This document shows positions 52,867 to 61,389 of a DNA stretch of 64,000 bases, piece by piece. The stretch comes from Pseudomonas sp. DTU12.3 (lineage in GTDB: Bacteria; Pseudomonadota; Gammaproteobacteria; Pseudomonadales; Pseudomonadaceae). Where the stretch lies: positions 2,855,501-2,919,500 of the forward strand of contig NZ_CP027218.1 in assembly GCF_004124275.1 (NCBI RefSeq), given 5' to 3'. How positions within the stretch are numbered: the stretch's first letter is position 1; every line of letters starts with the position of its first letter. The notes under the pieces are model-generated. The model was not told the origin of the DNA, searched no databases, and saw only the letters and a list, made by a program, of their open reading frames with translations. The position numbers and the translations under genes were made by a program.

Positions 52867-54162
52867 TCAGCGTCGGATGAACAATGCCACTGCCGCGCTG
52901 CACAGGCAGGCGCTGGTGACCACTATGAAGATGAGAGACGTGTTTGCCGTGGTGTCAAGCAAACGACCAATCATCGGCTCGGCCAAGCCGGCGAACAGAT
53001 AGGACGAGAAGTTCATGATCCCGGTTGCCGTGCCGGCACGTTTGGCACCGACCAGATCCGGGCAGAGCGCCCAGAAACTCGATGCCGGCCCATAGACGAA
53101 GAAGCCGCAAAGGAACAAAGCCACCAGGCCGATGACGCTGTGCGGCGGCAGGCTCCACATCCACAGGCTGGTCGCGGCGCCGAGGACCATATAGAGCATG
53201 ATCGCCAGATAACGCTTGGAGCCGAACAGCTTGTCCGACACCCAGCCATTGCTCAGGGCGCCGACCGCCATGCCGACGGGGAGGGCGACGGTGATCCATT
53301 TCGGGTCGATCATGCTGTCGCCGCTTTTCCAGTCAGCGCCGAGAAAGTGCACCGGCACCCAGACGATCAAGCCGTAGCGCGCCGCGTTCTGAAAGCCCAG
53401 CGACAGTGCGGCGATCAGCAGGCGAGGATTCTTCAGCACGGCTTTGTAGCGTTGTGCCGAGGACTCGACTGCGCCGTAAGCGGCTTCCTGATGTTTGTCA
53501 TCAGTATTGGCCACACCGGTATCGGCCAACGGCTCGAAGCCCAGGTCCTGCGGCCGTTCGCGGGCGACCAGATAGAAAATGATGCCGCCGGCAAGCATCA
53601 GCAGCACCGGCAAGCGGAAGATCCAGCGCCATTCCAGTTGCAGCACTTCGAGCACGACGATAGAGGTGATGTACGACAGCACTGACGCGCAGCCGGCGGC
53701 AAAGGTGTAGAAGCCATAGACCTTGCCGCGCTCACCGGCCGCCCACCAATTGGCAATCAGCCGACCGCCTGGCGCCCAGCCCAAGGCCTGAAAGTAGCCG
53801 TTGACGCCCCATGGCAGAATCAGGCTGGAGAAACCGCCGGCAAAACTGGTCACCCAGTTCGCCGCGCAGGACAACACCGCGCCGAGGGTCATGATGCGCC
53901 GGCCACCGAATTTGTCGGCGAGGTTGCCGTTGATCGCCTGACCAATCGCGTAGGCCCAGAGCATCGCGGCAGAGGCCCAGCCGAGGGTTTCCTTGCTCAA
54001 ACCGAACTCGGCCTGGATCCCCGGAATGGCGAAACCGAAGGTTTGTCGCCCGGTGTAGAAAAACAGATAGCAGAACATCGCCGCCAGCAGCATGCGCCAC
54101 TGCGCGACCCGGAACGAGGCAGAACGTACGGCGAGACCAGGCATTGTTTCGGCACGATTCAT
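52867..54162 (-). CDS. MFS transporter, organophosphate:phosphate antiporter (GlpT/UhpT-like) type
   Basis: 431 residues and twelve membrane helices. Helix 1 begins with FCYLFFYTGRQTFGFAIPG; the arginine there matches the conserved substrate-contacting residue of the OPA family. ALGWAPGGRLIANWWAAGERG is the loop after helix 3/4. The family carries phosphorylated organic compounds, and the gene's position between a phosphonate regulator and dehydrogenase suggests an alkylphosphonate as substrate. The ATG at 54162 has AAGG about 8 bases upstream. Confidence 0.88.
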   Translation of the reverse strand: MNRAETMPGLAVRSASFRVAQWRMLLAAMFCYLFFYTGRQTFGFAIPGIQAEFGLSKETLGWASAAMLWAYAIGQAINGNLADKFGGRRIMTLGAVLSCAANWVTSFAGGFSSLILPWGVNGYFQALGWAPGGRLIANWWAAGERGKVYGFYTFAAGCASVLSYITSIVVLEVLQLEWRWIFRLPVLLMLAGGIIFYLVARERPQDLGFEPLADTGVANTDDKHQEAAYGAVESSAQRYKAVLKNPRLLIAALSLGFQNAARYGLIVWVPVHFLGADWKSGDSMIDPKWITVALPVGMAVGALSNGWVSDKLFGSKRYLAIMLYMVLGAATSLWMWSLPPHSVIGLVALFLCGFFVYGPASSFWALCPDLVGAKRAGTATGIMNFSSYLFAGLAEPMIGRLLDTTANTSLIFIVVTSACLCSAAVALFIRR

Positions 54163-54293
54163 GATCTTTTCCTTATTGTTGTGGATTCCCGCCGGATGTC
54201 GTCAGCGGGTGCACTCTTTTTTGGTGCGACAGGAAATCACCGCAGCGTTTGACGCCGCTGGCTGAGCTTGGGTTGTTCAGGTGTCGGGCGAGG

Positions 54294-55385
54294 TCAGGCG
54301 GCTTGAGAACCGATGAAGTTCTTGCCGCGTGCGCCCTGCATCGCCAGGTGAATGATGTCGTCGGCGTCCTTGGCCGAGACGCCGTAGTCGGCAAACTCGG
54401 TCTTCACACCCAGCGCATGGAGAAACTCGCGCAACTGCTGTTGAGCCTTGGGCAGGTCTGCGCCGAACACCCGCTGCAGGACGCGGTCGCGGGTGGCGTC
54501 ATGGCCCCACGCCAGACCGAGCACCAGTGGCAGAGTGAAGGAGCAGGCGATGCCGTGGGGCAGGCCATGGCGCAAGGTCATTTCATAGGAAATGGAGTGT
54601 GCCAGCGCGGTTTTGGTGTTGGAAAACGCCAGCCCGGCCTTGAGCGCCGCCAGTGCCATGCGCGTGCGCAATTCCTGGCTGGACAAGTCTTTTTGCAGGC
54701 TCGGCAGGCACTCGAGAATGTCTTCGATCGCCGAGATGGCGAAGGTATCCGAGACTGGATTGGCGTTGACGTTCCAGATCGACTCCAGCGCATGGGACAG
54801 CGCATCGAGCCCGGTGGAAACGGTGACGCTGGCGGGTACGGTGAGCATCAACTGCGGGTCGATGATCGCCACGCGCGGCCAGGTGCAATCCAGGTGCAGC
54901 GAGTATTTCTTCTGGCTGGCGCTGTCCCAGATGGTTGCCCATGGCGTGACTTCGCTGCCGGTACCGGCGGTGGTCGGCGCGGCGATCAGCTGTTTGCAGC
55001 GCGGCGGGGTGAACGGTTTGCCGGTCGCCAGCAGATTCAGCAGTTCATCGAAACGCCCCGACGCGGTGCCGACGATCAACGCCTTGGCAGTGTCGATGGC
55101 GCTGCCGCCACCGACAGCCAGAACCACATCACAGTCGCCGGCCTGCTGCCAGAAATCCTCGTAGGTGCTGCGCAAATGCGCGACGTCGGGATTGGGCTGA
55201 ACATCCTCGAATACATAAACCAGGCGCTCCCCGAGCAGGGCTTGCAGGCGATCCACCAGCCCCAGCCCACGCGCCTCAGGGAAGGTCACGAGGGCGACGG
55301 TCTGCTGTTCGGTGATGGCGGCAAGTTCTTGCAGGCTGCCCCAGCCGAAACGGGTATCGACGGGGTTCTGGAAACGGGCAGTCAT
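54294..55385 (-). CDS. Iron-containing alcohol dehydrogenase, probable phosphonoacetaldehyde reductase/2-hydroxyethylphosphonate dehydrogenase
   Basis: 363 residues. Type III ADH motifs are present: VVLAVGGGSAIDTAKAL (NAD binding), PTTAGTGSEVTPWA, and metal-binding D and H residues in GLDALSHALESIW and NTKTALAHSISYEM plus HGLPHGIACSFTLP. Some family members reduce phosphonoacetaldehyde to 2-hydroxyethylphosphonate. With phnX and a phosphonate transporter in the same cluster and no phnW, oxidation of 2-hydroxyethylphosphonate to phosphonoacetaldehyde is an attractive role, but the direction is inferred. The ATG at 55385 has AAGGA upstream. Confidence 0.85.
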   Translation of the reverse strand: MTARFQNPVDTRFGWGSLQELAAITEQQTVALVTFPEARGLGLVDRLQALLGERLVYVFEDVQPNPDVAHLRSTYEDFWQQAGDCDVVLAVGGGSAIDTAKALIVGTASGRFDELLNLLATGKPFTPPRCKQLIAAPTTAGTGSEVTPWATIWDSASQKKYSLHLDCTWPRVAIIDPQLMLTVPASVTVSTGLDALSHALESIWNVNANPVSDTFAISAIEDILECLPSLQKDLSSQELRTRMALAALKAGLAFSNTKTALAHSISYEMTLRHGLPHGIACSFTLPLVLGLAWGHDATRDRVLQRVFGADLPKAQQQLREFLHALGVKTEFADYGVSAKDADDIIHLAMQGARGKNFIGSQAA

Positions 55386-55494
55386 GGTGGATCCTTCTTG
55401 TTGTTGTCGTGTGGGCACATACTCGATGGCGGCCGACAACGCTACAAATCGATAAATCGCAGGGTTGAATCGGCTGAGCCGATAACAGCGGCTG

Positions 55495-56313
55495 CTAATG
55501 GGAGGAGCCGCTCTGGATCGCTGCACGCAGGCGACTGGAAACGGCGTCCGCCACGATCACCATGAAGGTAATGACGATGATGCAGGTCGCGGTTTCCGGG
55601 TATTTGAACAGTTTGAGACTGCTCACCAGCTCGAACCCCAAGCCGCCGGCACCGACCATTCCGAGCACCGTGGCCGAGCGCAGATTGACCTCGAAGCGGT
55701 AAAGAATCACCGCAATCCAGGCAGTGATGACCTGCGGTAAAACGCCGAACACGATCACTTGCAACGGGCGCGCGCCAGTGGCTTGCAGCGCTTCGATCGG
55801 GCCTTGGTCGATCTCTTCGATGCTCTCGGCGAAGAACTTGCCGAGCATGCCCAGGCCATGCAGCGCCAGCGCCAGCACGCCGGGAAACGGACCGAGGCCG
55901 ACGGCCGAGACAAAGATCAGCGCGAGGATCAGTTCGTTGATGCTGCGGGTGAAGTTCAGCGCCTGGCGCGTGATGTGAAACACCCAGCGATTGCGGCTCA
56001 GATTGCGCGCGGCGAGAAACGACATTGGAATCGCCAGCAACACCCCGAGCAAGGTGCCCCAAATGGCGATCTGCAAAGTCTCCACCGCTGGTGCGATCAG
56101 ACGCGGAAGAATGCTCAGATCCGGTGGAAAGGTGCGCGAAAGAAAGTCACCGATCTGCGGCAATCCCGCCGCCAGTTCACCGAGGCTGAGCTGCGCGCCT
56201 TGTGCGCTCCAGTTCAGCGTCCACAGCACGATCAGGACGATGCCGGCGGTGGTCAGCCAACTGCGCGTGCCACGAGGGCGGTCACCGACCCACTGATAAT
56301 TTTGCGATTGCAT
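55495..56313 (-). CDS. phnE: Phosphonate ABC transporter permease
   Basis: 272 residues with about six membrane helices, and the EAA-like loop EALQATGARPLQVIVFGVLPQV that couples to the ATPase. VEINLRSATVLGMVGAGGLGFEL-type residues (here YRFEVNLRSATVLGMVGAGG) are typical of PhnE. The ATG at 56313 is preceded by GAGG. It follows phnC by only two bases. Confidence 0.94.
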   Translation of the reverse strand: MQSQNYQWVGDRPRGTRSWLTTAGIVLIVLWTLNWSAQGAQLSLGELAAGLPQIGDFLSRTFPPDLSILPRLIAPAVETLQIAIWGTLLGVLLAIPMSFLAARNLSRNRWVFHITRQALNFTRSINELILALIFVSAVGLGPFPGVLALALHGLGMLGKFFAESIEEIDQGPIEALQATGARPLQVIVFGVLPQVITAWIAVILYRFEVNLRSATVLGMVGAGGLGFELVSSLKLFKYPETATCIIVITFMVIVADAVSSRLRAAIQSGSSH

Positions 56314-56315
56314 GT

Positions 56316-57107
56316 TCAGGCCCTCGAGGCGGCGCGGTAGGTCAGGCTGGGTGTCGGGATGGCGGCGCATGGCTCGGCCGATTGCCCCGGATAGATTCGC
56401 GCCAGATCGGCCTCGGTCATGCTCGAAGCTTGGCCATCGAACACCAGGTTGCCGTGAGCGAGGCCGACCACGCGGTCGCCGAATTCACGGGCGTATTCGA
56501 CCTGGTGCAGATTGCACAACACGGTGATACCCAGTTCGCGGGTGGCATCGCGCAGGTACTGCAAGACCAGTCGTGCGGTTTTCGGATCGAGGCTGGCGAT
56601 CGGCTCATCGGCTAGAATTACCTTCGGCCGCTGCGCCAGTGCGCGGGCAATGCCGACACGCTGTTTCTGGCCGCCGGACAGCGAATCAGTGCGCTCACCG
56701 GCCTTGTGCGCCAGTTCCACGCGCTCCAGGCATTGCATCGCCAGCGCCACATCGTCACGGCGAAACAGTTGCAGAATCGAGGCGAGGGTGCCGACGGAGC
56801 CGAGACGGCCGGTCAGCACGTTCTTCAGCACGCTCAAGCGCGGCACGACATTGTGGTGCTGAAAAATCATTGCCACTTCACGGCGCAAAACACTGGTGTC
56901 CGGGCAGGCGAGGGCGTCAATACCGGCGACGTTCAGCGTGCCGCTGTCGGCTTGCGCCAGTCGATTGATGCAGCGCAGCAAGGTCGATTTACCGGCACCG
57001 GACTGACCGAGTACCACGACGAACTCGCCAGCGCCAACCTCCAGGTCGATGCCACGCAACACCGGATTGCTGCCGTAGTGTTTGCTCAGTTGGCGGATGC
57101 TGATCAT
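56316..57107 (-). CDS. phnC: Phosphonate ABC transporter ATPase
   Basis: 263 residues. Walker A GQSGAGKSTLLRCINRL, signature LSGGQKQRVGIARAL, Walker B VILADEPIASLD and switch CNLHQVEYA. The MIFQHHNVVPRLSVLKNVLTGRLG segment (positions about 80-104, cited in part) is a hallmark of PhnC. It overlaps phnD by 4 bases and precedes phnE, so the three form one operon. Confidence 0.96.
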   Translation of the reverse strand: MISIRQLSKHYGSNPVLRGIDLEVGAGEFVVVLGQSGAGKSTLLRCINRLAQADSGTLNVAGIDALACPDTSVLRREVAMIFQHHNVVPRLSVLKNVLTGRLGSVGTLASILQLFRRDDVALAMQCLERVELAHKAGERTDSLSGGQKQRVGIARALAQRPKVILADEPIASLDPKTARLVLQYLRDATRELGITVLCNLHQVEYAREFGDRVVGLAHGNLVFDGQASSMTEADLARIYPGQSAEPCAAIPTPSLTYRAASRA

Positions 57108-57970
57108 TTCATGCTCCGCAAATCGAGATCCAGCACCTTGGCGGTTTCGCGCACCACGTCATAAGACGCATCCGTGGTGGGCTGGAAGCCATTGAGCACG
57201 CCCTGATCACCCCACGGCACGTCCTTGATCGAGGCCAGCGCGTCGGCGACTTTCTTCTTCAACTCCGGATCGAGCGCCTTGCGCCAGACCATCGGCGATT
57301 CAGGGATGGGCTTGGAACTCCAGACGATTTCGAAGTCATCCTGCTTGACCACACCTTTGGCCACGGCGCTGGCAAAGATCCGATCTGCCACGGCGGCTGC
57401 GTCGACTTTCCTGTTCTCGACCGCAAGGATGCTGGCGTCGTGGGAGCCGGAGAAAATCACTCGCTTGAACAAGCTGTCCGGCGCGAAACCGGCCTGTTCC
57501 AGACCGGCTTTTGGAAACAGATGGCCGGACGCGGAACTCGGGTCGACGAACGCGAACGTATGGCCCTTGAGGTCGGCCAGCGAATGGATGCCGCTGTCCT
57601 TGCGCGCCAGAATCACACTTTTGTAAGCGCTCTGGCCGGTCTTCTTGGTCACCGCCACCGAGAACGCTTCAACATCGGCCACCGACGTCGCCAGCACATA
57701 CGAGAACGGCCCGAGATAAGCGACGTCGAGCTTGCCCGAGCGCAGCGCCTCGATGATGCCGTTGTAATCGGTGGCCACGAACGGCACCACCGGCATGCCG
57801 ATCTTGGCTTGCAGATCGTCGAGCACTTGTTTGCTCGATTCGATCATCGCCTGCGAGTCTTCGGAGGGGATCAGGCCAATCGTCAGTTTGTCCTTGGCCC
57901 AGACCTGGCTGGCACTCAGGGCAAGTACGGCAAAGCTGGCGGCACGCAGGAACTGGTTAATTGTTTTCAT
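57104..57970 (-). CDS. phnD: Phosphonate ABC transporter substrate-binding protein
   Basis: 288 residues. Signal peptide (LRAASFAVLALSASQVWA), then LTIGLIPSEDSQAMIESSKQ, the ligand loop VAYLGPFSYVLA and DPSSASGHLFPKAGL, all of PhnD type. It binds phosphonates (2-aminoethylphosphonate in the E. coli family member) in the periplasm. It is the first gene of the phnDCE operon. A 14-bp palindrome (58011-58024) lies 41 bases upstream. Confidence 0.95.
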   Translation of the reverse strand: MKTINQFLRAASFAVLALSASQVWAKDKLTIGLIPSEDSQAMIESSKQVLDDLQAKIGMPVVPFVATDYNGIIEALRSGKLDVAYLGPFSYVLATSVADVEAFSVAVTKKTGQSAYKSVILARKDSGIHSLADLKGHTFAFVDPSSASGHLFPKAGLEQAGFAPDSLFKRVIFSGSHDASILAVENRKVDAAAVADRIFASAVAKGVVKQDDFEIVWSSKPIPESPMVWRKALDPELKKKVADALASIKDVPWGDQGVLNGFQPTTDASYDVVRETAKVLDLDLRSMK

Positions 57971-58010
57971 GGCATTCCACGCTGTGGTTGGGAGTTGCCA
58001 CAGGCTAGGT

Positions 58011-58028
58011 CTGTCACGTGACAGTCAT
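58011..58028. promoter_or_regulatory. Palindrome / Pho-box-like site between phnD and LysR
   Basis: CTGTCACGTGACAG (58011-58024) is a perfect palindrome. Read rightwards with the next four bases it also gives CTGTCAC-GTGA-CAGTCAT, 12 of 14 matches to the Pho repeat. Either a LysR operator or a PhoB site fits. Confidence 0.5.
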
Positions 58029-58079
58029 TCAATCAATTCAATATGAGAAACAGCACTTAACTATTGATGGAGTCTATGG

Positions 58080-58937
58080 ATGTCGAGCGCGAAATTGCGG
58101 GCTTTTCTGGCGGTCGCCCGTCACGGCAGTTTCAGCGCCGGGGCGCGCGCGTCGGGTTTGAGCCAGCCGACACTGACCACTCAGGTGCAAAGCCTGGAGC
58201 GTCAGCACAACGTCGAACTGTTTCATCGGCGCGGGCGGCGGATCGAGCTGTCGGATGTTGGGCGGCAATTGCTGCCGGTCGCGCAGCGGCTGGCCTTGCT
58301 GGAACTGGAAGCGCACAACCTGTTGCGCGACTCCGGTCGGCTCGACAGCGGCCAGCTCAAAGTCGGTGCGGTGGGGCCGTTTCATGTGATCGAGATGGTC
58401 GACAGCTATTTGCAACAGCATCCGAATATCGATGTGTCGATCCGCGTGGGTAACTCGGCGCAAGTGTTATCGGATCTGGAAAACTACGTGACCGACATCG
58501 CCGTGCTGGCCGGGCGTCAGGATGACCCGGCGCTGTGTTCGGTGCGTTATGCGCGGCATGCGATCATCTTGTTTGCGCACCATGAGCATCCGCTGGCCAA
58601 TCGCGGCAGCGTGCGCCTGGAAGAACTGGAAGGGCAGCGGCTGCTGCAACGAGAGCCCGGTTCGACCACACGGCTGGTGCTGGAGCAGGCGCTGAATGCG
58701 GCGCAAGTGAAGCCTAGGATCGCCATGGAAATCGGTAGTCGCGAGGCTTTGCGTGAAGCGGTGGTGCGCGGGCTGGGATTGGGTGTGGTGTCGGAAGCGG
58801 AATTCATTGCCGACCCGAAAATCCGCACGATCCGCATTGAGGGTGAAGCGCTGTATACCGAGACCTACCTGTACTGTCTGGCCGAGCGGCGCTCCAGTCG
58901 GCTCATCTCGTCGTTTTTCGAGGCAGCGCTTGGCTGA
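58080..58937 (+). CDS. LysR-family regulator, divergent from phnD
   Basis: 285 residues. Helix-turn-helix GSFSAGARASGLSQPTLTTQ, then VQSLERQHNVELFHRRGRRIEL; effector domain from about residue 90. It resembles the LysR at 51987 in form (HRRGR motif after the helix). The ATG at 58080 has GGAG 7 bases upstream. It is divergent from phnDCE with a 109-base gap holding a palindrome, so it probably controls phosphonate uptake. Two LysR genes bracket the cluster. Confidence 0.92.
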   Translation: MSSAKLRAFLAVARHGSFSAGARASGLSQPTLTTQVQSLERQHNVELFHRRGRRIELSDVGRQLLPVAQRLALLELEAHNLLRDSGRLDSGQLKVGAVGPFHVIEMVDSYLQQHPNIDVSIRVGNSAQVLSDLENYVTDIAVLAGRQDDPALCSVRYARHAIILFAHHEHPLANRGSVRLEELEGQRLLQREPGSTTRLVLEQALNAAQVKPRIAMEIGSREALREAVVRGLGLGVVSEAEFIADPKIRTIRIEGEALYTETYLYCLAERRSSRLISSFFEAALG

Positions 58938-58969
58938 GGATTTGCAATTTTCAGCGAGGCTTGGCTAAT

Positions 58970-58993
58970 ATACGATCCATATACATATCGTAT
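58970..58993. promoter_or_regulatory. 7-bp inverted repeat before the parD-like gene
   Basis: ATACGAT and ATCGTAT are perfect inverse copies 10 bases apart, ending 11 bases before the start codon. A further copy of the ATATATGGGTATCG type follows at the start. An autoregulatory operator is likely. Confidence 0.55.
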
Positions 58994-59004
58994 CGGATTC
59001 ATAT

Positions 59005-59232
59005 ATGGGTATCGTAAAGATTTCAGAGGACATGCACGAGAACCTGCGTATCTCCAGCAACGCCCTCAGCCGCTCGATCAACGCGCAGGCCGAGCACTGG
59101 ATGCGCATCGGCATGCTCGCCGAGCTGCACCCCAACCTCGACCACAGCGCCATTTGCCGCTTGCTGATCCGCGCCGAACAGAACGGCGGGCTGGATCTGC
59201 AACAACTGACTCAGGAAGCCGTCAGCGCATGA
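59005..59232 (+). CDS. ParD-like ribbon-helix-helix protein
   Basis: 75 residues. The first half, IVKISEDMHENLRISSNALSRSINAQAEHW, has the look of a ribbon-helix-helix antitoxin DNA-binding domain (positions 3-32, part quoted). Short Pseudomonas proteins of this type are often annotated ParD-like and placed before a map gene. No ParE-type toxin adjoins it. Its stop overlaps the map start in ATGA, so it is translationally coupled to it. An inverted repeat upstream suggests self-repression, which would also limit map. Confidence 0.8.
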   Translation: MGIVKISEDMHENLRISSNALSRSINAQAEHWMRIGMLAELHPNLDHSAICRLLIRAEQNGGLDLQQLTQEAVSA

Positions 59233-60020
59233 AAAACCAGATCAAGATCAATACCCCGGCCGACATCGCGCAATCGCGTGCTGCCGGCAAACTCGCCGCC
59301 GAAGTCCTGGCAATGCTGGTGCCGCACGTCAAGGCTGGCGTGACCACCGACGAGCTGGACCGGTTGTGCAACGACTACATCGTCAACGTGCAGAAAGCGG
59401 TGCCGGCCAACGTCGGTTATCACGGCTTTCCGAAAACCGTCTGCGCCTCGGTCAATGACGTGGTGTGCCACGGGATTCCGTCGGGCACGCCGTTGAAGGA
59501 TGGCGACATCGTCAACCTCGACATCGCGGTGATCAAGGATGGCTGGTTCGGTGATACCAGCCGCATGTACGTGGTCGGTGAGCCAACGCCTGAAGCGCAG
59601 CACCTGATCAAGACCACCTATGACGCCATGTGCGCGGGGATTCGCGTGGTCAAACCGGGCGCGACGTTGGGCGACATCGGCCACGCGATTCAGAGCCTGG
59701 CGGAGAAGGAAGGTTTCAGCGTTGTGCGCGAGTACTGCGGGCACGGCATCGGCAAGGTGTATCACGATGAGCCGCAGATCCTGCATTACGGCTTTCCCAA
59801 TCAAGGGATGAAGCTCAAGGCCGGGATGATTTTCACCGTCGAGCCGATGCTCAATGCCGGCAAGCGGCATGTGAAGAACATGCCGGATGGCTGGACCGTG
59901 CTGACCAAGGACGGCTCGTTGTCGGCGCAGTGGGAACACATGGTGGCGGTCACCGAAACCGGCTTCGAAATCCTCACCGCGTGGCCGGATCAGATCGAAG
60001 GCTACTCCCCAATCACCTAA
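59229..60020 (+). CDS. map: Type I methionine aminopeptidase
   Basis: 263 residues. Metal ligands D98 and D109 lie in IVNLDIAVIKDGWFGDT; H81 is in VCHGIPSG, and the later ligands are in YCGHGIGKVYH and FTVEPML with the final WEHMVAVTE. All five are present. It removes the initiator methionine from new proteins and is usually essential when a cell has only one copy. The ATG at 59229 lies in the parD-like stop (ATGA). The linkage to a ribbon-helix-helix regulator is unusual for this housekeeping enzyme. Confidence 0.96.
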   Translation: MKNQIKINTPADIAQSRAAGKLAAEVLAMLVPHVKAGVTTDELDRLCNDYIVNVQKAVPANVGYHGFPKTVCASVNDVVCHGIPSGTPLKDGDIVNLDIAVIKDGWFGDTSRMYVVGEPTPEAQHLIKTTYDAMCAGIRVVKPGATLGDIGHAIQSLAEKEGFSVVREYCGHGIGKVYHDEPQILHYGFPNQGMKLKAGMIFTVEPMLNAGKRHVKNMPDGWTVLTKDGSLSAQWEHMVAVTETGFEILTAWPDQIEGYSPIT

Positions 60021-60035
60021 ACACCATAAACCCTA

Positions 60036-60126
60036 TGTGGGAGCGGGCTTGCTCGCGAAAGCGGTGTGTCATTCAACATTGTTGATGACTGACACGGACT
60101 CTTCGCGAGCAAGCCCGCTCCCACAT
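60036..60126. repeat. REP pair, GTGGGAGC type
   Basis: TGTGGGAGCGGGCTTGCTCG and the inverse CGAGCAAGCCCGCTCCCACA surround a centre similar to that at 29828-29919 (GGTGTGTCA on the left). Confidence 0.95.
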
Positions 60127-60138
60127 TTGGAATGCATT

Positions 60139-60233
60139 CCTGTAGGAGCTGTCGAGTGAAACGAGGCTGCGATCTTTTGATCTTGTTTTAACAGCAAGAT
60201 CAAAAGATCGCAGCCTGCGGCAGCTCCTACAGG
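60139..60233. repeat. REP pair, GTAGGAGC type, supplies the hydrolase stop
   Basis: The left arm has the GTCGAGTG variant (TGTAGGAGCTGTCGAGTGAA) and the right arm is standard. It lies 13 bases from the preceding REP pair, making a tandem of two REP classes. Confidence 0.94.
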
Positions 60234-61117
60234 TTATCTGGTGTGTGCGGGGCGCTTTGCAGCCAGTCGAGCATCTCGTCCCACAATGGCTGCGCACTCT
60301 CACGAAAATAACCCATGTGTCCGTATGGCTGACCGTCCGCCGGTGGCTGCAGATCCAGCAGGGTCAGCGGTGCATTCACCATGGCTTGGACAAACGCATC
60401 GCGCGAGCGCGGCGGTGCCCAGGGATCATCGACCGATGTGGCGAAAACGCACGGGGTTTTGACCTCTGCGTACAGCCCACGCAGATGTGCCATCTCGGGG
60501 TCATCGAAATAGTAGTAGGGGTATTTGCACCAGCGTTTCCACTCGTTGTAAACGCCCAGCGGCAAATCATCGCCCATGCCCAATAAGCTCCAGGCCATGT
60601 AGCCTTTGCGGGCGACGATCAGCGGCAGCACAAACTTCCACATAAAGCGGATTTTCCAACCTTCGGTCCGCGACATCCAGCCACTCCAGCCGGCACCGCT
60701 GCCCACGGTGTAGCAGGCGGTCAGGGCGTGGTGATTGGGGAGCAGGCCAATCGCGTGACCACCGAAAGAATGGCCGACCCAATACAGCGGCAATGTTTGC
60801 TGACGCAGCAGGTCGACTGCCGCCGCCAGATCCCGGAAGGCCCAATCCAGATACGCCATCTGAAAGCCTTTCAACTGAGCCGGTTTCGACTGGCCGACAC
60901 CCCGGTAGTCAAGCGTCAGCACGTTGAAACCCTGGCGCGCCGCATGCTCGGCAAAGCGCCGATAAAAGCGCTGCTGCACGCCGGTGGCGCCGGCCATGAT
61001 CAGGTTGCCTTTGGCCTCGCCGGATGCGCCGTAGCGGATCGCCGACAATGCATAACCGTCGTCGGCAACCAATGTGATGTCTTGTCTCTGGATCGATTCA
61101 GCGAGGGGGGTGGCCAT
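60227..61117 (-). CDS. Alpha/beta hydrolase (YheT/BEM46-like)
   Basis: 296 residues. The oxyanion stretch NLIMAGATGVQQRFYRRFAE is followed by DYRGVGQSKPA, the nucleophile elbow WVGHSFGGHA and a late DPWAPPR with a C-terminal YGHMGYF histidine. The reaction is not known. The ATG at 61117 opens on the domain; upstream starts are non-ATG. The stop TAG falls in the adjacent REP arm, as it does in the TerC gene. Confidence 0.85.
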   Translation of the reverse strand: MATPLAESIQRQDITLVADDGYALSAIRYGASGEAKGNLIMAGATGVQQRFYRRFAEHAARQGFNVLTLDYRGVGQSKPAQLKGFQMAYLDWAFRDLAAAVDLLRQQTLPLYWVGHSFGGHAIGLLPNHHALTACYTVGSGAGWSGWMSRTEGWKIRFMWKFVLPLIVARKGYMAWSLLGMGDDLPLGVYNEWKRWCKYPYYYFDDPEMAHLRGLYAEVKTPCVFATSVDDPWAPPRSRDAFVQAMVNAPLTLLDLQPPADGQPYGHMGYFRESAQPLWDEMLDWLQSAPHTPDNL

Positions 61118-61299
61118 GGTGTGCACAGGTCTCTTCCGATTGAGTTGAGCCAAACCGTCGGCGACCTTTGAACACCGGTGCGCACCTTTACATCATCGCC
61201 AGTTGGGTACATGGAAACTAATCGAACAGTAGGTCACCGTCAAAGCGCGAGGGACAGGCTTATATCAAGGAATCACCGCCAGTTATCCTGACTGCGGAT

Positions 61300-61384
61300 G
61301 TAGGATATGCCGCAGGCTGCGATCTTTTGATCTTGTTCTAAAAGCGAGATCAAAAGATCGCAGCCTGCGGCAGCTCCTACAGGG
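61300..61384. repeat. REP pair, GTAGGAGC type (left arm altered)
   Basis: The left arm reads TGTAGGATATGCCGCAGGCT (GC to AT change in the head), the right arm is the standard AGCCTGCGGCAGCTCCTACA. It lies at the 3' end of the ABC ATPase gene, within the 272-base gap to the hydrolase start. Confidence 0.9.
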
Positions 61385-61389
61385 GGGGG

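Noticed and set aside
59005..59232. ParDE toxin-antitoxin module
   Set aside because: No ParE-type toxin gene is next to the ParD-like gene; its partner is map.
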